A DNA stretch of 7,542 nt from Frankiales bacterium (GTDB taxonomy: Bacteria > Actinomycetota > Actinomycetes > Mycobacteriales > SCTD01). The translations under genes and the position numbers were made by a program. Shown here piece by piece: positions 1 through 5,559 of this stretch (its first letter is position 1; each line of letters starts with the position of its first letter). The notes under the pieces are model-generated. The model did no database searches and was not told the DNA's origin. It saw only the letters and a list, made by a program, of their open reading frames with translations. The stretch spans positions 1 through 7,542 of the forward strand of contig JAODNB010000066.1 of NCBI GenBank assembly GCA_025464795.1. The letters are read 5' to 3'.

Positions 1-335
1 CCTGGCCACTCGAGGTCCGACGTGACGACCCGGTTGCGAGGTCCCTTCCAGTCGAGGGCGGACACCACATCACCGAGCAGGTCCGCCACGTTCTGCCGCA
101 TCACCGTCGTACCGGCCGGTGCTCCGACCAGCGACCCGACGACGTCGGCGACCCGGACGCACTCCGGCGCCCACTCCTCCCACGCCACCACGCCGCGCTC
201 GGCCCACAGGTCGGCGTAGGTGCTCAGGCGGTCGCGGGTGCCGCGGTGCATCGCGCCGAGGGTGTGCGAGGCCAGGTAGGTCTTCTTCGACAGCACCGGG
301 TAGTCGTCACGACGGGAGAGCAGGTGGTCGTGCAT
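1..335 (-). CDS. Kynureninase-family PLP enzyme, N-terminal part (cut by left edge)
   Basis: Only the first 111 residues are present; the gene continues beyond base 1. Visible are YLASHTLG (residues 20-27, the place of the YLxxNSLG motif in kynureninases), W44 to W55 (WAERGVVAWEEW) and MRQNVADLL (79-87) in the region that helps hold the PLP phosphate in fold-type I enzymes. This order is typical of the kynureninase branch of class V aminotransferases, which cleave kynurenine or 3-hydroxykynurenine to (hydroxy)anthranilate and alanine. The PLP-binding lysine lies outside the window, so the exact reaction is unproven; another class V aminotransferase-fold enzyme is possible. The ATG at 335-333 shares its A with the TGA of the TetR gene (TGATG), which fixes the start and implies translational coupling. 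As third gene of the flavin reductase-TetR operon it is probably the enzyme that TetR protein controls (inference). Confidence 0.75.
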   Translation of the reverse strand, partial: MHDHLLSRRDDYPVLSKKTYLASHTLGAMHRGTRDRLSTYADLWAERGVVAWEEWAPECVRVADVVGSLVGAPAGTTVMRQNVADLLGDVVSALDWKGPRNRVVTSDLEWP

Positions 336-910
336 CAGCGTCCGATCTTGGCGATGAGCTCGAGGATGTTGGAGGCGAGGCTCTTGGCGGACTGCTCGTC
401 CTCGCAGACGGCCACCTCGTGGCCGCCCTCGCTGATGACCGACGTGAGGACCAGGACCAGAGCGTCGCTGAAGGGGTCCTCGTTGCCGAGCAGCACGGCG
501 TTGCGCCGCGTCCACTCCCGGTAGCGCTTGCGCCCGAGCAGCTCGAAGCCAGGAGGGCCGCCACCGGCGAGGAACATCCGGGCCAGGTCGCGCTCCGCCC
601 AGCAGCCCGACAGGTAGGACTCCCCGCCGACGATGAACAGTGCGAGTGGGTCGGTCTCGCCCTGGTGCCTGGCCGACCGGACGGCCGCCGCGGCCCGCGC
701 CTCCTGGCCGGACTGGTAGTCGTCGAACAGGGCCAGGTAGAGCTCTGCCTTGCCCCCGAAGTGGTGGTAGAGCGAGCCCACCGAGGCGCCTGCCCGACCG
801 ACCACGTCCGCGATCGAGGCCTCCGCGAACCCCGACGCCGCGAAGACCCCACGGGCCGCCGTCAGCAGGGCGGTCCGGGTACCGGCTGCGCGACTCGAGG
901 GCCCGCTCAC
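335..910 (-). CDS. TetR/AcrR-family transcriptional regulator
   Basis: A 191-residue repressor-type protein, a normal length for TetR. Residues 11-58 form the N-terminal DNA-binding domain: a first helix (TRTALLTAARGVFAASGF), then a helix-turn-helix with SIADVVGRAGASVGSLYHHF, ending in the family signature YHHFGGKAEL. The rest is a divergent, mostly helical ligand-binding and dimerisation domain, so the effector cannot be predicted. The reading frame stays open up to 1114, but the domain begins just after the GTG at 910-908, and that GTG overlaps the TGA of the upstream flavin reductase gene in a GTGA junction; I chose it for those reasons. Lying between two enzyme genes in one operon, it probably autoregulates the operon in response to an aromatic substrate (inference). 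The operator would be expected near 1507-1557, but I cannot identify it with certainty. Confidence 0.93.
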   Translation of the reverse strand: MSGPSSRAAGTRTALLTAARGVFAASGFAEASIADVVGRAGASVGSLYHHFGGKAELYLALFDDYQSGQEARAAAAVRSARHQGETDPLALFIVGGESYLSGCWAERDLARMFLAGGGPPGFELLGRKRYREWTRRNAVLLGNEDPFSDALVLVLTSVISEGGHEVAVCEDEQSAKSLASNILELIAKIGR

Positions 911-1506
911 GCGATCTCGCTGTAGGGGACGCGGCGGTGGTCGGTCACGACCCCGATGGTGGACCACTCGTTGGCACCGAGGCGAGCCAGGGGTTTGAGG
1001 AGCGACACCTCGGGGCGGCCGTCGCGCATCACCTGCTCCGCGACCGCGACGTGCACGACCTGTCCGAACACGACCGTGCACGACCCGAACTCCTTGGTGT
1101 CCAGCATCACGCACTCGAGAGCGACCGGCGACTCACCGACCCTCGCCGGTGTCACTCGGGCGGAGGGCTCCCTGGTGAGCTGCGCCGCGTCGTACTCGCT
1201 GGTGTCCGGGGGGTAGTCCGTCGCTGTGAGGTTGATCTTGTCCAGCAGCTCCTCGTTGGAGAAGGCGATCACGAACTCCCCGGTGGCCAGGACGTTGCGC
1301 AGCGTGTCCTTGTGCCCGACCGAGGTGAAGGAGACGACAGGTGGATCGATGCCGGCGATGGTGAAGAACGAGTGCGGCGCCAGGTTGTCGACGCCGGCGG
1401 CAGACCGGGTCGAGACCCACGCGATGGGCCGAGGCACGACGAGGCTGTTGAGCCAGGGGTAGATGGCGACGCCGAGCTCGGCGGGGTCGAGGTCGATGCG
1501 GGTCAC
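907..1506 (-). CDS. Flavin reductase-like FMN-binding split-barrel protein
   Basis: A 199-residue protein of the flavin reductase-like domain family (flavoprotein oxidoreductase / HpaC-like split barrel). Characteristic segments are PRPIAWVST (25-33), NLAPHSFF (41-48), which lines the FMN site in this family, and KDTLRN (66-71), followed by a second half with SPVALECVMLDTKEFG. Members bind FMN and either reduce free flavin with NAD(P)H for a partner monooxygenase or act as stand-alone flavoenzymes; the exact role cannot be read here. Start: GTG at 1506-1504, preceded at a good distance by GAGGG on the minus strand. It is the first gene of a three-gene operon, and its TGA overlaps the GTG of the TetR gene by four bases. 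Company with a kynureninase-like enzyme fits an aromatic (tryptophan/kynurenine-type) degradation locus, which is inference. Confidence 0.92.
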   Translation of the reverse strand: MTRIDLDPAELGVAIYPWLNSLVVPRPIAWVSTRSAAGVDNLAPHSFFTIAGIDPPVVSFTSVGHKDTLRNVLATGEFVIAFSNEELLDKINLTATDYPPDTSEYDAAQLTREPSARVTPARVGESPVALECVMLDTKEFGSCTVVFGQVVHVAVAEQVMRDGRPEVSLLKPLARLGANEWSTIGVVTDHRRVPYSEIA

Positions 1507-1513
1507 TCCTGCA

Positions 1514-1520
1514 CCCTCTC
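1514..1520 (-). promoter_or_regulatory. Ribosome binding site of the flavin reductase gene
   Basis: The minus strand reads GAGAGGG here, with GAGGG ending seven bases before the GTG start at 1506. It is the clearest Shine-Dalgarno in the window and decides the start. It contrasts with the five genes whose ATG directly follows a -10 box. Confidence 0.7.
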
Positions 1521-1545
1521 ACTGTCCCGTCCTGCGCTCGCCGAC

Positions 1546-1551
1546 TAGTCT
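1546..1551 (+). promoter_or_regulatory. Putative -10 box (TAGTCT) for leaderless glpX mRNA
   Basis: TAGTCT fits the actinobacterial -10 consensus TANNNT. Six bases separate it from the ATG at 1558, which would put the transcription start on the A of the start codon. No Shine-Dalgarno lies before glpX, and I see no convincing -35. The box sits in the 8-base palindrome GACTAGTC (1543-1550). The same geometry recurs at four other starts in the window. Confidence 0.65.
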
Positions 1552-1557
1552 TTCGGC

Positions 1558-2601
1558 ATGAGCCAGCCGACGAGTCCAGACGTCCCGCAGGCCCTCTCGG
1601 TCGCACGTGAGGCCCCCGACCGCAACATCTCGCTCGAGCTGGTCCGGGTGACTGAGGCGGCCGCCATGGCCGCCGGCCGATGGGTCGGGCGCGGGGACAA
1701 GAACGGCGGCGACGGTGCGGCTGTCGACGCCATGCGCCAGCTGATCGGCACGGTCGGCATGAAGGGCGTCGTCGTCATCGGCGAGGGGGAGAAGGACGAA
1801 GCCCCGATGCTGTTCAACGGCGAGCAGGTCGGCTCCGGGGAGGGTCCCGAGTGCGACGTCGCGGTCGACCCGATCGACGGCACGACCCTCATGGCGAAGG
1901 GCATGCCCAACGCGATCGCGGTCATGGCCGTCGCGGAGCGCGGCACCATGTACGACCCGTCGACGGTGTTCTACATGGAGAAGCTCGTCACCGGGCACGA
2001 GGCCGCCGACGTCGTCGACATCACCGCTCCCGTCGCCCACAACGTCCAGGCCGTCGCGAAGGCCAAGGGCGCCGCCGTCGAGGACGTCACCGTCTGCATC
2101 CTGGACCGCCCTCGTCACGAGGATCTCGTCCGCGAGGTACGTGAGGCCGGCGCGCGCATCAAGTTCATCTCCGACGGCGACGTCGCAGGTGCGGTGATGG
2201 CCTGCACCGAGGGCACCGGGATCGACCTGCTGCTGGGCATCGGCGGCACCCCGGAGGGCATCATCACGGCCTGCGCCGTGAAGTGCCTCGGCGGGGTCAT
2301 CCAGGCAAAGCTGTGGCCGCAGAAGAAGAGCGAGTTCCAGAACGCCGCGGGCGCCGGCCTCGACCTCGACCAGGTCCTCTCGACCGACGACCTGGTCCGC
2401 AGCGACAACGTCTTCTTCGTCGCCACAGGGATCACCGACGGCGAGCTGCTGCGCGGGGTCCGCTATCGCGGCGGCGGCGCGTCGACCGAGTCGCTGGTCA
2501 TGCGCTCCAAGTCGGGGACCATCCGACGTGTCATCTCCGAGCACCGCCTGTCGAAGCTGTCCGCCTACTCCTCGATCGACTTCGAGCACGCAGGCCGTTG
2601 A
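1558..2601 (+). CDS. glpX: Class II fructose-1,6-bisphosphatase GlpX
   Basis: This 347-residue cytoplasmic enzyme hydrolyses fructose 1,6-bisphosphate to fructose 6-phosphate, the committed step of gluconeogenesis. It belongs to the lithium-sensitive phosphatase superfamily: metal-binding GEGEKDE (75-81) and DPIDGTT (104-110), then SDGDVAGA (from S205) and GIGGTPEG (227-234), all class II FBPase signatures. The length is normal and the protein appears full and intact. In actinobacteria GlpX is usually the main FBPase (established knowledge). The ATG at 1558 is chosen because TAGTCT lies exactly six bases upstream, giving a likely leaderless mRNA, and no ribosome binding site is seen. Its TGA overlaps the TTG start of the exonuclease gene. 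The flavin reductase operon diverges from it across 51 bases. Confidence 0.97.
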   Translation: MSQPTSPDVPQALSVAREAPDRNISLELVRVTEAAAMAAGRWVGRGDKNGGDGAAVDAMRQLIGTVGMKGVVVIGEGEKDEAPMLFNGEQVGSGEGPECDVAVDPIDGTTLMAKGMPNAIAVMAVAERGTMYDPSTVFYMEKLVTGHEAADVVDITAPVAHNVQAVAKAKGAAVEDVTVCILDRPRHEDLVREVREAGARIKFISDGDVAGAVMACTEGTGIDLLLGIGGTPEGIITACAVKCLGGVIQAKLWPQKKSEFQNAAGAGLDLDQVLSTDDLVRSDNVFFVATGITDGELLRGVRYRGGGASTESLVMRSKSGTIRRVISEHRLSKLSAYSSIDFEHAGR

Positions 2602-3392
2602 GAGTCGCGACCTGGAACGTCAACTCGATCGGGGCGAGGCTCCCCCGGTTCAACGAGTGGCTGGAGCTGGCTGAACCCGACGTCGTCTGCCTCCAGGAGA
2701 CGAAGACCGCGGACTTCCCGTCCGAGCACGCCGAGTCGCTCGGCTACGAGGTCGCTCACCACGGCGACGGCCGCTGGAACGGTGTCGCCATCGTGTCGCG
2801 GGTCGGACTGGAGGACGTGTCCCTTGGCTTCGAGGGCCAGCCCGGCTTCGCGCCCGAGGACGACGCCCTGCTCGCCATGCCGAAGGTCGAAGCACGCGCC
2901 GTAGGCGCCACCTGCGGCGGCCTCCGCATCTGGTCGCTGTACGTGCCCAACGGCCGAAGCGTCGGCGACCCGCACTACGCGTACAAGCTCGAGTGGTTGG
3001 CCCGTTACCGCGACGCGATCGCAACCGAGGTGGGGACGGGTCCGTTCGTGTCCACCGGCGACTTCAACATCGCGCCGAACGACGCCGACGTCTGGGACAT
3101 CCGGGACTTCGTCGGGTCGACGCACGTCACCCCTGCCGAGCGTGCGGCCCTAGGAGCCATCACGGACCTGGGGCTCACCGACGTCCAGCCCCGGTCACTG
3201 AAGTACGACGAGGTCTTCTCGTACTGGGACTACCGAGCCGGGATGTTCCACAAGAACAAGGGGATGCGGATCGACCTGGTCCTCGCCAACGACCGCGTCG
3301 TCGTCAGCGACGCCTACGTGGACCGGAACGCCCGCAAGGGAACCGGACCCTCCGACCACGCCCCCGTTGTCGTCGACCTCTCGTTGGCCTAG
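2598..3392 (+). CDS. xth: Exonuclease III / AP endonuclease (Xth family)
   Basis: A 264-residue Mg-dependent DNA repair nuclease of the EEP (exonuclease-endonuclease-phosphatase) superfamily, which cuts 5' of abasic sites and removes 3' blocking groups in base excision repair. Active-site residues are in their expected places: N7 (WNVNS), E34 (LQETK), Y115 (LYVPNG), K130, D155 and N157 (GDFNIAP), D226 (MRIDLVL) and D253-H254 (SDHAP). The start is the TTG at 2598, which overlaps the glpX stop as TTGA; the frame stays open farther upstream, but that part is inside glpX and has no domain. Translation is probably coupled to glpX. The TAG stop shares CTAG with the stop of the convergent DUF1697 gene, leaving no room for a terminator. 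Length matches bacterial Xth proteins (about 260-270). Confidence 0.94.
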   Translation: MRVATWNVNSIGARLPRFNEWLELAEPDVVCLQETKTADFPSEHAESLGYEVAHHGDGRWNGVAIVSRVGLEDVSLGFEGQPGFAPEDDALLAMPKVEARAVGATCGGLRIWSLYVPNGRSVGDPHYAYKLEWLARYRDAIATEVGTGPFVSTGDFNIAPNDADVWDIRDFVGSTHVTPAERAALGAITDLGLTDVQPRSLKYDEVFSYWDYRAGMFHKNKGMRIDLVLANDRVVVSDAYVDRNARKGTGPSDHAPVVVDLSLA

Positions 3393-3901
3393 GTCGCCGC
3401 GAGGAGCTTGCGCAGGGTCGCCGGGGTGCGAGCTGTCGTCCCCACGCCCAGGAGCTTCTCGATCTTCGCGTTGGTGAGCTTCGTCTTCGCGGCGTTCGCG
3501 AAGCCCAGGTAGAGCACCTGGTCGTTGCCGGCCGTGACCTCAGGCGACCAGTCTCTGGCGAGGAAGTCCCTCAGCGCCGACGGCGTCGGCCTGTCGAACA
3601 AGATGCTGCAGACGACGTAGCCCTTGAGGTCGGGAAGCTCTTCGAGGGCCTTCCTGAGGGAGGCGTCGGAACGCACGCAGGCGCGGACATCCAGGTCGAG
3701 CTGCTCCGCCAAGGCCTGTTCGATCTCTCGGGCGAGCTTCTTGGCAGAGCGCGAAGGGCTCTGGAAGGTCGCGTTCCCGCTGTTGAGATAGGTCGTCACG
3801 TCCGTGTGACCAAGGCCTTCGAGCACGGCTCTCAGGTCCTTCATGGGGAGCTTGTTGGTCGGCCCGAGGTTCACGGCCCGGAGCAGCAGGATCCATCTCA
3901 T
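3389..3901 (-). CDS. DUF1697 domain protein
   Basis: A 170-residue protein that matches the DUF1697 family over its whole length. The N-terminus has the usual pattern: LLRAVNLG (6-13), NK (16-17), MKDLRAVLEGLG (20-31), TDVTTYLNSGNATF (33-46). The family is common in actinobacteria and has no firmly established function, so I assign none. No signal peptide or membrane segment is visible. An in-frame ATG lies 15 bases farther upstream and the frame is open to 3952, but DUF1697 proteins begin right at this MRWILLLR. The ATG at 3901-3899 also follows a TAACCT box by seven bases, which suggests a leaderless mRNA. Its TAG stop overlaps the TAG stop of the exonuclease gene. It diverges from the metallopeptidase gene. 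Confidence 0.92.
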   Translation of the reverse strand: MRWILLLRAVNLGPTNKLPMKDLRAVLEGLGHTDVTTYLNSGNATFQSPSRSAKKLAREIEQALAEQLDLDVRACVRSDASLRKALEELPDLKGYVVCSILFDRPTPSALRDFLARDWSPEVTAGNDQVLYLGFANAAKTKLTNAKIEKLLGVGTTARTPATLRKLLAAT

Positions 3902-3908
3902 GGCGTGC

Positions 3909-3914
3909 AGGTTA
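3909..3914 (-). promoter_or_regulatory. Putative -10 box (TAACCT) for leaderless DUF1697 mRNA
   Basis: On the minus strand TAACCT fits TANNNT and is preceded by C, as at the other putative boxes in the window. Seven bases separate it from the ATG of the DUF1697 gene, and no Shine-Dalgarno intervenes. Its first TA pairs with the TA of a plus-strand TAGGCA that may serve the divergent metallopeptidase gene. Confidence 0.5.
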
Positions 3915-3939
3915 GGCATTGCTGTGCTTGTGTGCCTGT

Positions 3940-4923
3940 ATGCGCCGGACACATGTTGTCGCCCTTGCCCTCCTGCCGCTCGCGCTCGTCGCCTCTCCGG
4001 CGACGGCCGGGCCGAGCACCGCCAGCGCCACCGTGTTCTCGCCGAACCCCGTGGCCACGCTCCAGGACGAGGGCCTGACCGACCAGAAGGATGCGGACTA
4101 CGCCGCCCTGCAGGACGCGTACAGGACCGTCACCCTCACGCACCTGGACGGGAGCGGCTACCTCCACGGGGACTACGCCTCCGTCGACACCGGCACGGGG
4201 CCACTCGCCACGGCACCCTTCACCTACCACCGTGACGACGACCGGTTCGAGCAGGTGATGGCTTACTACTGGGCCACGCAAGCCCAGCTGTACCTCCACG
4301 AGCTGGGGTTCACGAACGTCAACAACGAGCCCCAGCGCATGAAGATCAACCAGTACGGGGTGGACAACAGCTACTACAACGGCGACCAGAAGGACGACGT
4401 CCTGCGCTTCGGCAAGGGCGGGGTCGATGACGCGGAGGACGCCGAGGTCATCCTGCACGAGTACGGGCACGCCATCCAGGACAGCCAGGTGCCCGGGTTC
4501 GGCACGTCGGAGCAGGCCGGGGCGATCGGCGAGGGCTTCGGCGACTACTGGGCTCAGGCCGTCTCGACGCGGTACGCCCCGACCAAGGACGAGCCGTGCA
4601 TCGCCGACTGGGACTCGGTCAGCTACACCGATGGCCCGGTGCACTGCCTGCGCCGCACAGACGGCACGAAGTCCTACCCGACCAGCCTGGACGGTGAGGT
4701 GCACGACGACGGCGAGATCTGGAGCAGCGCGCTCAACGGCATGCGCACCGCCCTCGGCCCGACGAAGGCCGACACCGCGATCATCCGGGCGCAGTTCTCC
4801 TTCGCCGTCGACACGACGATGCCCGCGGCCGCACAGGTCACCATCGCCACCGTCAAGGCGCTCTACGGCAGCCAGGCGGCCCCCTCCGCGAAGGCCGCCT
4901 TCCACGCTCGCGGCCTGGCCTAG
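3940..4923 (+). CDS. Secreted zinc metallopeptidase, M36/thermolysin-like (gluzincin)
   Basis: A 327-residue preprotein. Residues 1-23 are a clear Sec signal peptide (RR, a hydrophobic stretch VALALLPLALVA, cleavage likely after ATA), so it is exported. Zinc site: H173-E174-Y175-G176-H177 (HExxH) and E198 in GEGFGDYW, 21 residues after the second histidine as in gluzincins. Upstream lie DNSYY (142-146) and GGVDDAED (160-167); downstream H255-DDGEIW recalls the HxxGE(I/V)W motif of M36 fungalysins. C220 and C236 could form a disulfide. Unlike classical M36 and M4 enzymes there is no long FTP/PepSY propeptide, so activation may differ. Substrate unknown. The ATG at 3940 is chosen because it begins the signal peptide; in-frame TTG codons at 3919 and 3928 are possible but would add a cysteine-rich tail. 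No Shine-Dalgarno is evident. Its TAG stop forms part of the next gene's -10 box. Confidence 0.85.
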   Translation: MRRTHVVALALLPLALVASPATAGPSTASATVFSPNPVATLQDEGLTDQKDADYAALQDAYRTVTLTHLDGSGYLHGDYASVDTGTGPLATAPFTYHRDDDRFEQVMAYYWATQAQLYLHELGFTNVNNEPQRMKINQYGVDNSYYNGDQKDDVLRFGKGGVDDAEDAEVILHEYGHAIQDSQVPGFGTSEQAGAIGEGFGDYWAQAVSTRYAPTKDEPCIADWDSVSYTDGPVHCLRRTDGTKSYPTSLDGEVHDDGEIWSSALNGMRTALGPTKADTAIIRAQFSFAVDTTMPAAAQVTIATVKALYGSQAAPSAKAAFHARGLA

Positions 4924-4926
4924 AGT
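4921..4926 (+). promoter_or_regulatory. Putative -10 box (TAGAGT) for leaderless kinase-like mRNA
   Basis: TAGAGT fits TANNNT and is followed by exactly six bases and then the ATG at 4933, so transcription would begin on the start codon. Its first three bases are the TAG stop codon of the metallopeptidase gene. No Shine-Dalgarno precedes the ATG; a -35 is not clear. Confidence 0.6.
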
Positions 4927-4932
4927 TCGCTC

Positions 4933-5559
4933 ATGCCTGGTGTGACCATCTCAGCTGCCTACGGGCTCCGGGGTGCAGAGATCTCCGCGCTCGTCGCCGA
5001 GCAGCTCGACCTGCCCTTGCTCGACCGGGCCATCAGCGGCACCATCGCCAACGCGCTGCAGGTCAGCGTCGAGGAGGCCGAGAAGGGCACCCCCAACAAG
5101 GGGTTCACCGGAAAGTTCTTCTCGATCCTCTCGCCGCTGTCCTCCGGCGTCCTCGGAGAAGCAGCCGGCGTGACGCTGCTCAACTTCGACGAGGCCGAGG
5201 CCTTCCGCGCGCAGTCCGAGACGGTGCTCCGCGACGCCGTGTCGACGGGTGCGGTGGTACTCGGACGCGGCGGGTCCTGCGTGCTCCGCGACGAGCCCGA
5301 CGTCCTGCGCGTTCGACTGTTCGGGCCGGAGCCGGCCCGCCTCGCGCAGGCGATGAGCGGTCTCGGGATCGACGAGGCCACGGCCCGCCGGCAGATGCAC
5401 GAGGTCGACAGCGCCCGCGAGCACTACACCAAGAAGCTCTACAAGACCGACGCCAACGACCCGGCGCTGTTCCAGCTGCAGATCGACAGCACCGCCCTGT
5501 CCCCCTCAACGTGTGCCGAGCTGATCGTGAGGGCCTATCGGGCGCTCCTCAGCCCGTGA
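4933..5559 (+). CDS. Cytidylate kinase-like P-loop protein
   Basis: A 208-residue protein resembling the cytidylate kinase-like family (PF13189 type), relatives of CMP kinase with often unproven substrates. Recognisable parts: an N-terminal strand and loop TISAAYGLRGAEIS (5-18), the LDLPLLDRAIS segment (25-35) where the family usually has an F/YD, GAVVLGRGG (106-114) with RVRLFGP after it, and a lid-like end DSAREHYTKKLYKTD. The loop is unusual: related proteins generally read YGSGGREI, while here it is YGLRGAEI and has no Walker lysine, so nucleotide binding is not assured. Presumably cytoplasmic. Start: ATG six bases after TAGAGT. The last 11 bases overlap the convergent FUSC gene. It may be a true nucleotide or small-molecule kinase or a degenerate one; the sequence does not decide. 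Confidence 0.83.
   Translation: MPGVTISAAYGLRGAEISALVAEQLDLPLLDRAISGTIANALQVSVEEAEKGTPNKGFTGKFFSILSPLSSGVLGEAAGVTLLNFDEAEAFRAQSETVLRDAVSTGAVVLGRGGSCVLRDEPDVLRVRLFGPEPARLAQAMSGLGIDEATARRQMHEVDSAREHYTKKLYKTDANDPALFQLQIDSTALSPSTCAELIVRAYRALLSP

Noticed and set aside
119..925. Plus-strand open frame of 268 codons across the TetR gene
   Set aside because: Arg/Pro-rich shadow of the TetR and kynureninase-like genes, no domain and no start signal.
911..1114. N-terminal extension of the TetR protein by 68 codons
   Set aside because: It would lie wholly inside the flavin reductase gene and reads as Arg/Gly-rich noise; the GTGA junction gives a better start directly before the DNA-binding domain.
1519..2589. 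Long minus-strand open frame of 356 codons antisense to glpX
   Set aside because: It mirrors glpX codon bias, has low-complexity Asp/Arg/Ala-rich content and no recognisable domain; the sense strand encodes an intact GlpX.
2283..2597. N-terminal extension of the exonuclease by 105 codons
   Set aside because: Lies within glpX, is Arg-rich without a domain, and Xth proteins begin at this (M)RVATWN.
3902..3952. Upstream starts for the DUF1697 protein
   Set aside because: The family starts at the MRWILLLR segment and the -10 box fits that ATG; the extra residues match nothing.
3898..4905. Minus-strand open frame of 335 codons antisense to the metallopeptidase
   Set aside because: Val/Leu/Gly/Arg-rich composition typical of a high-GC shadow, while the sense strand has a signal peptide and zinc motifs.
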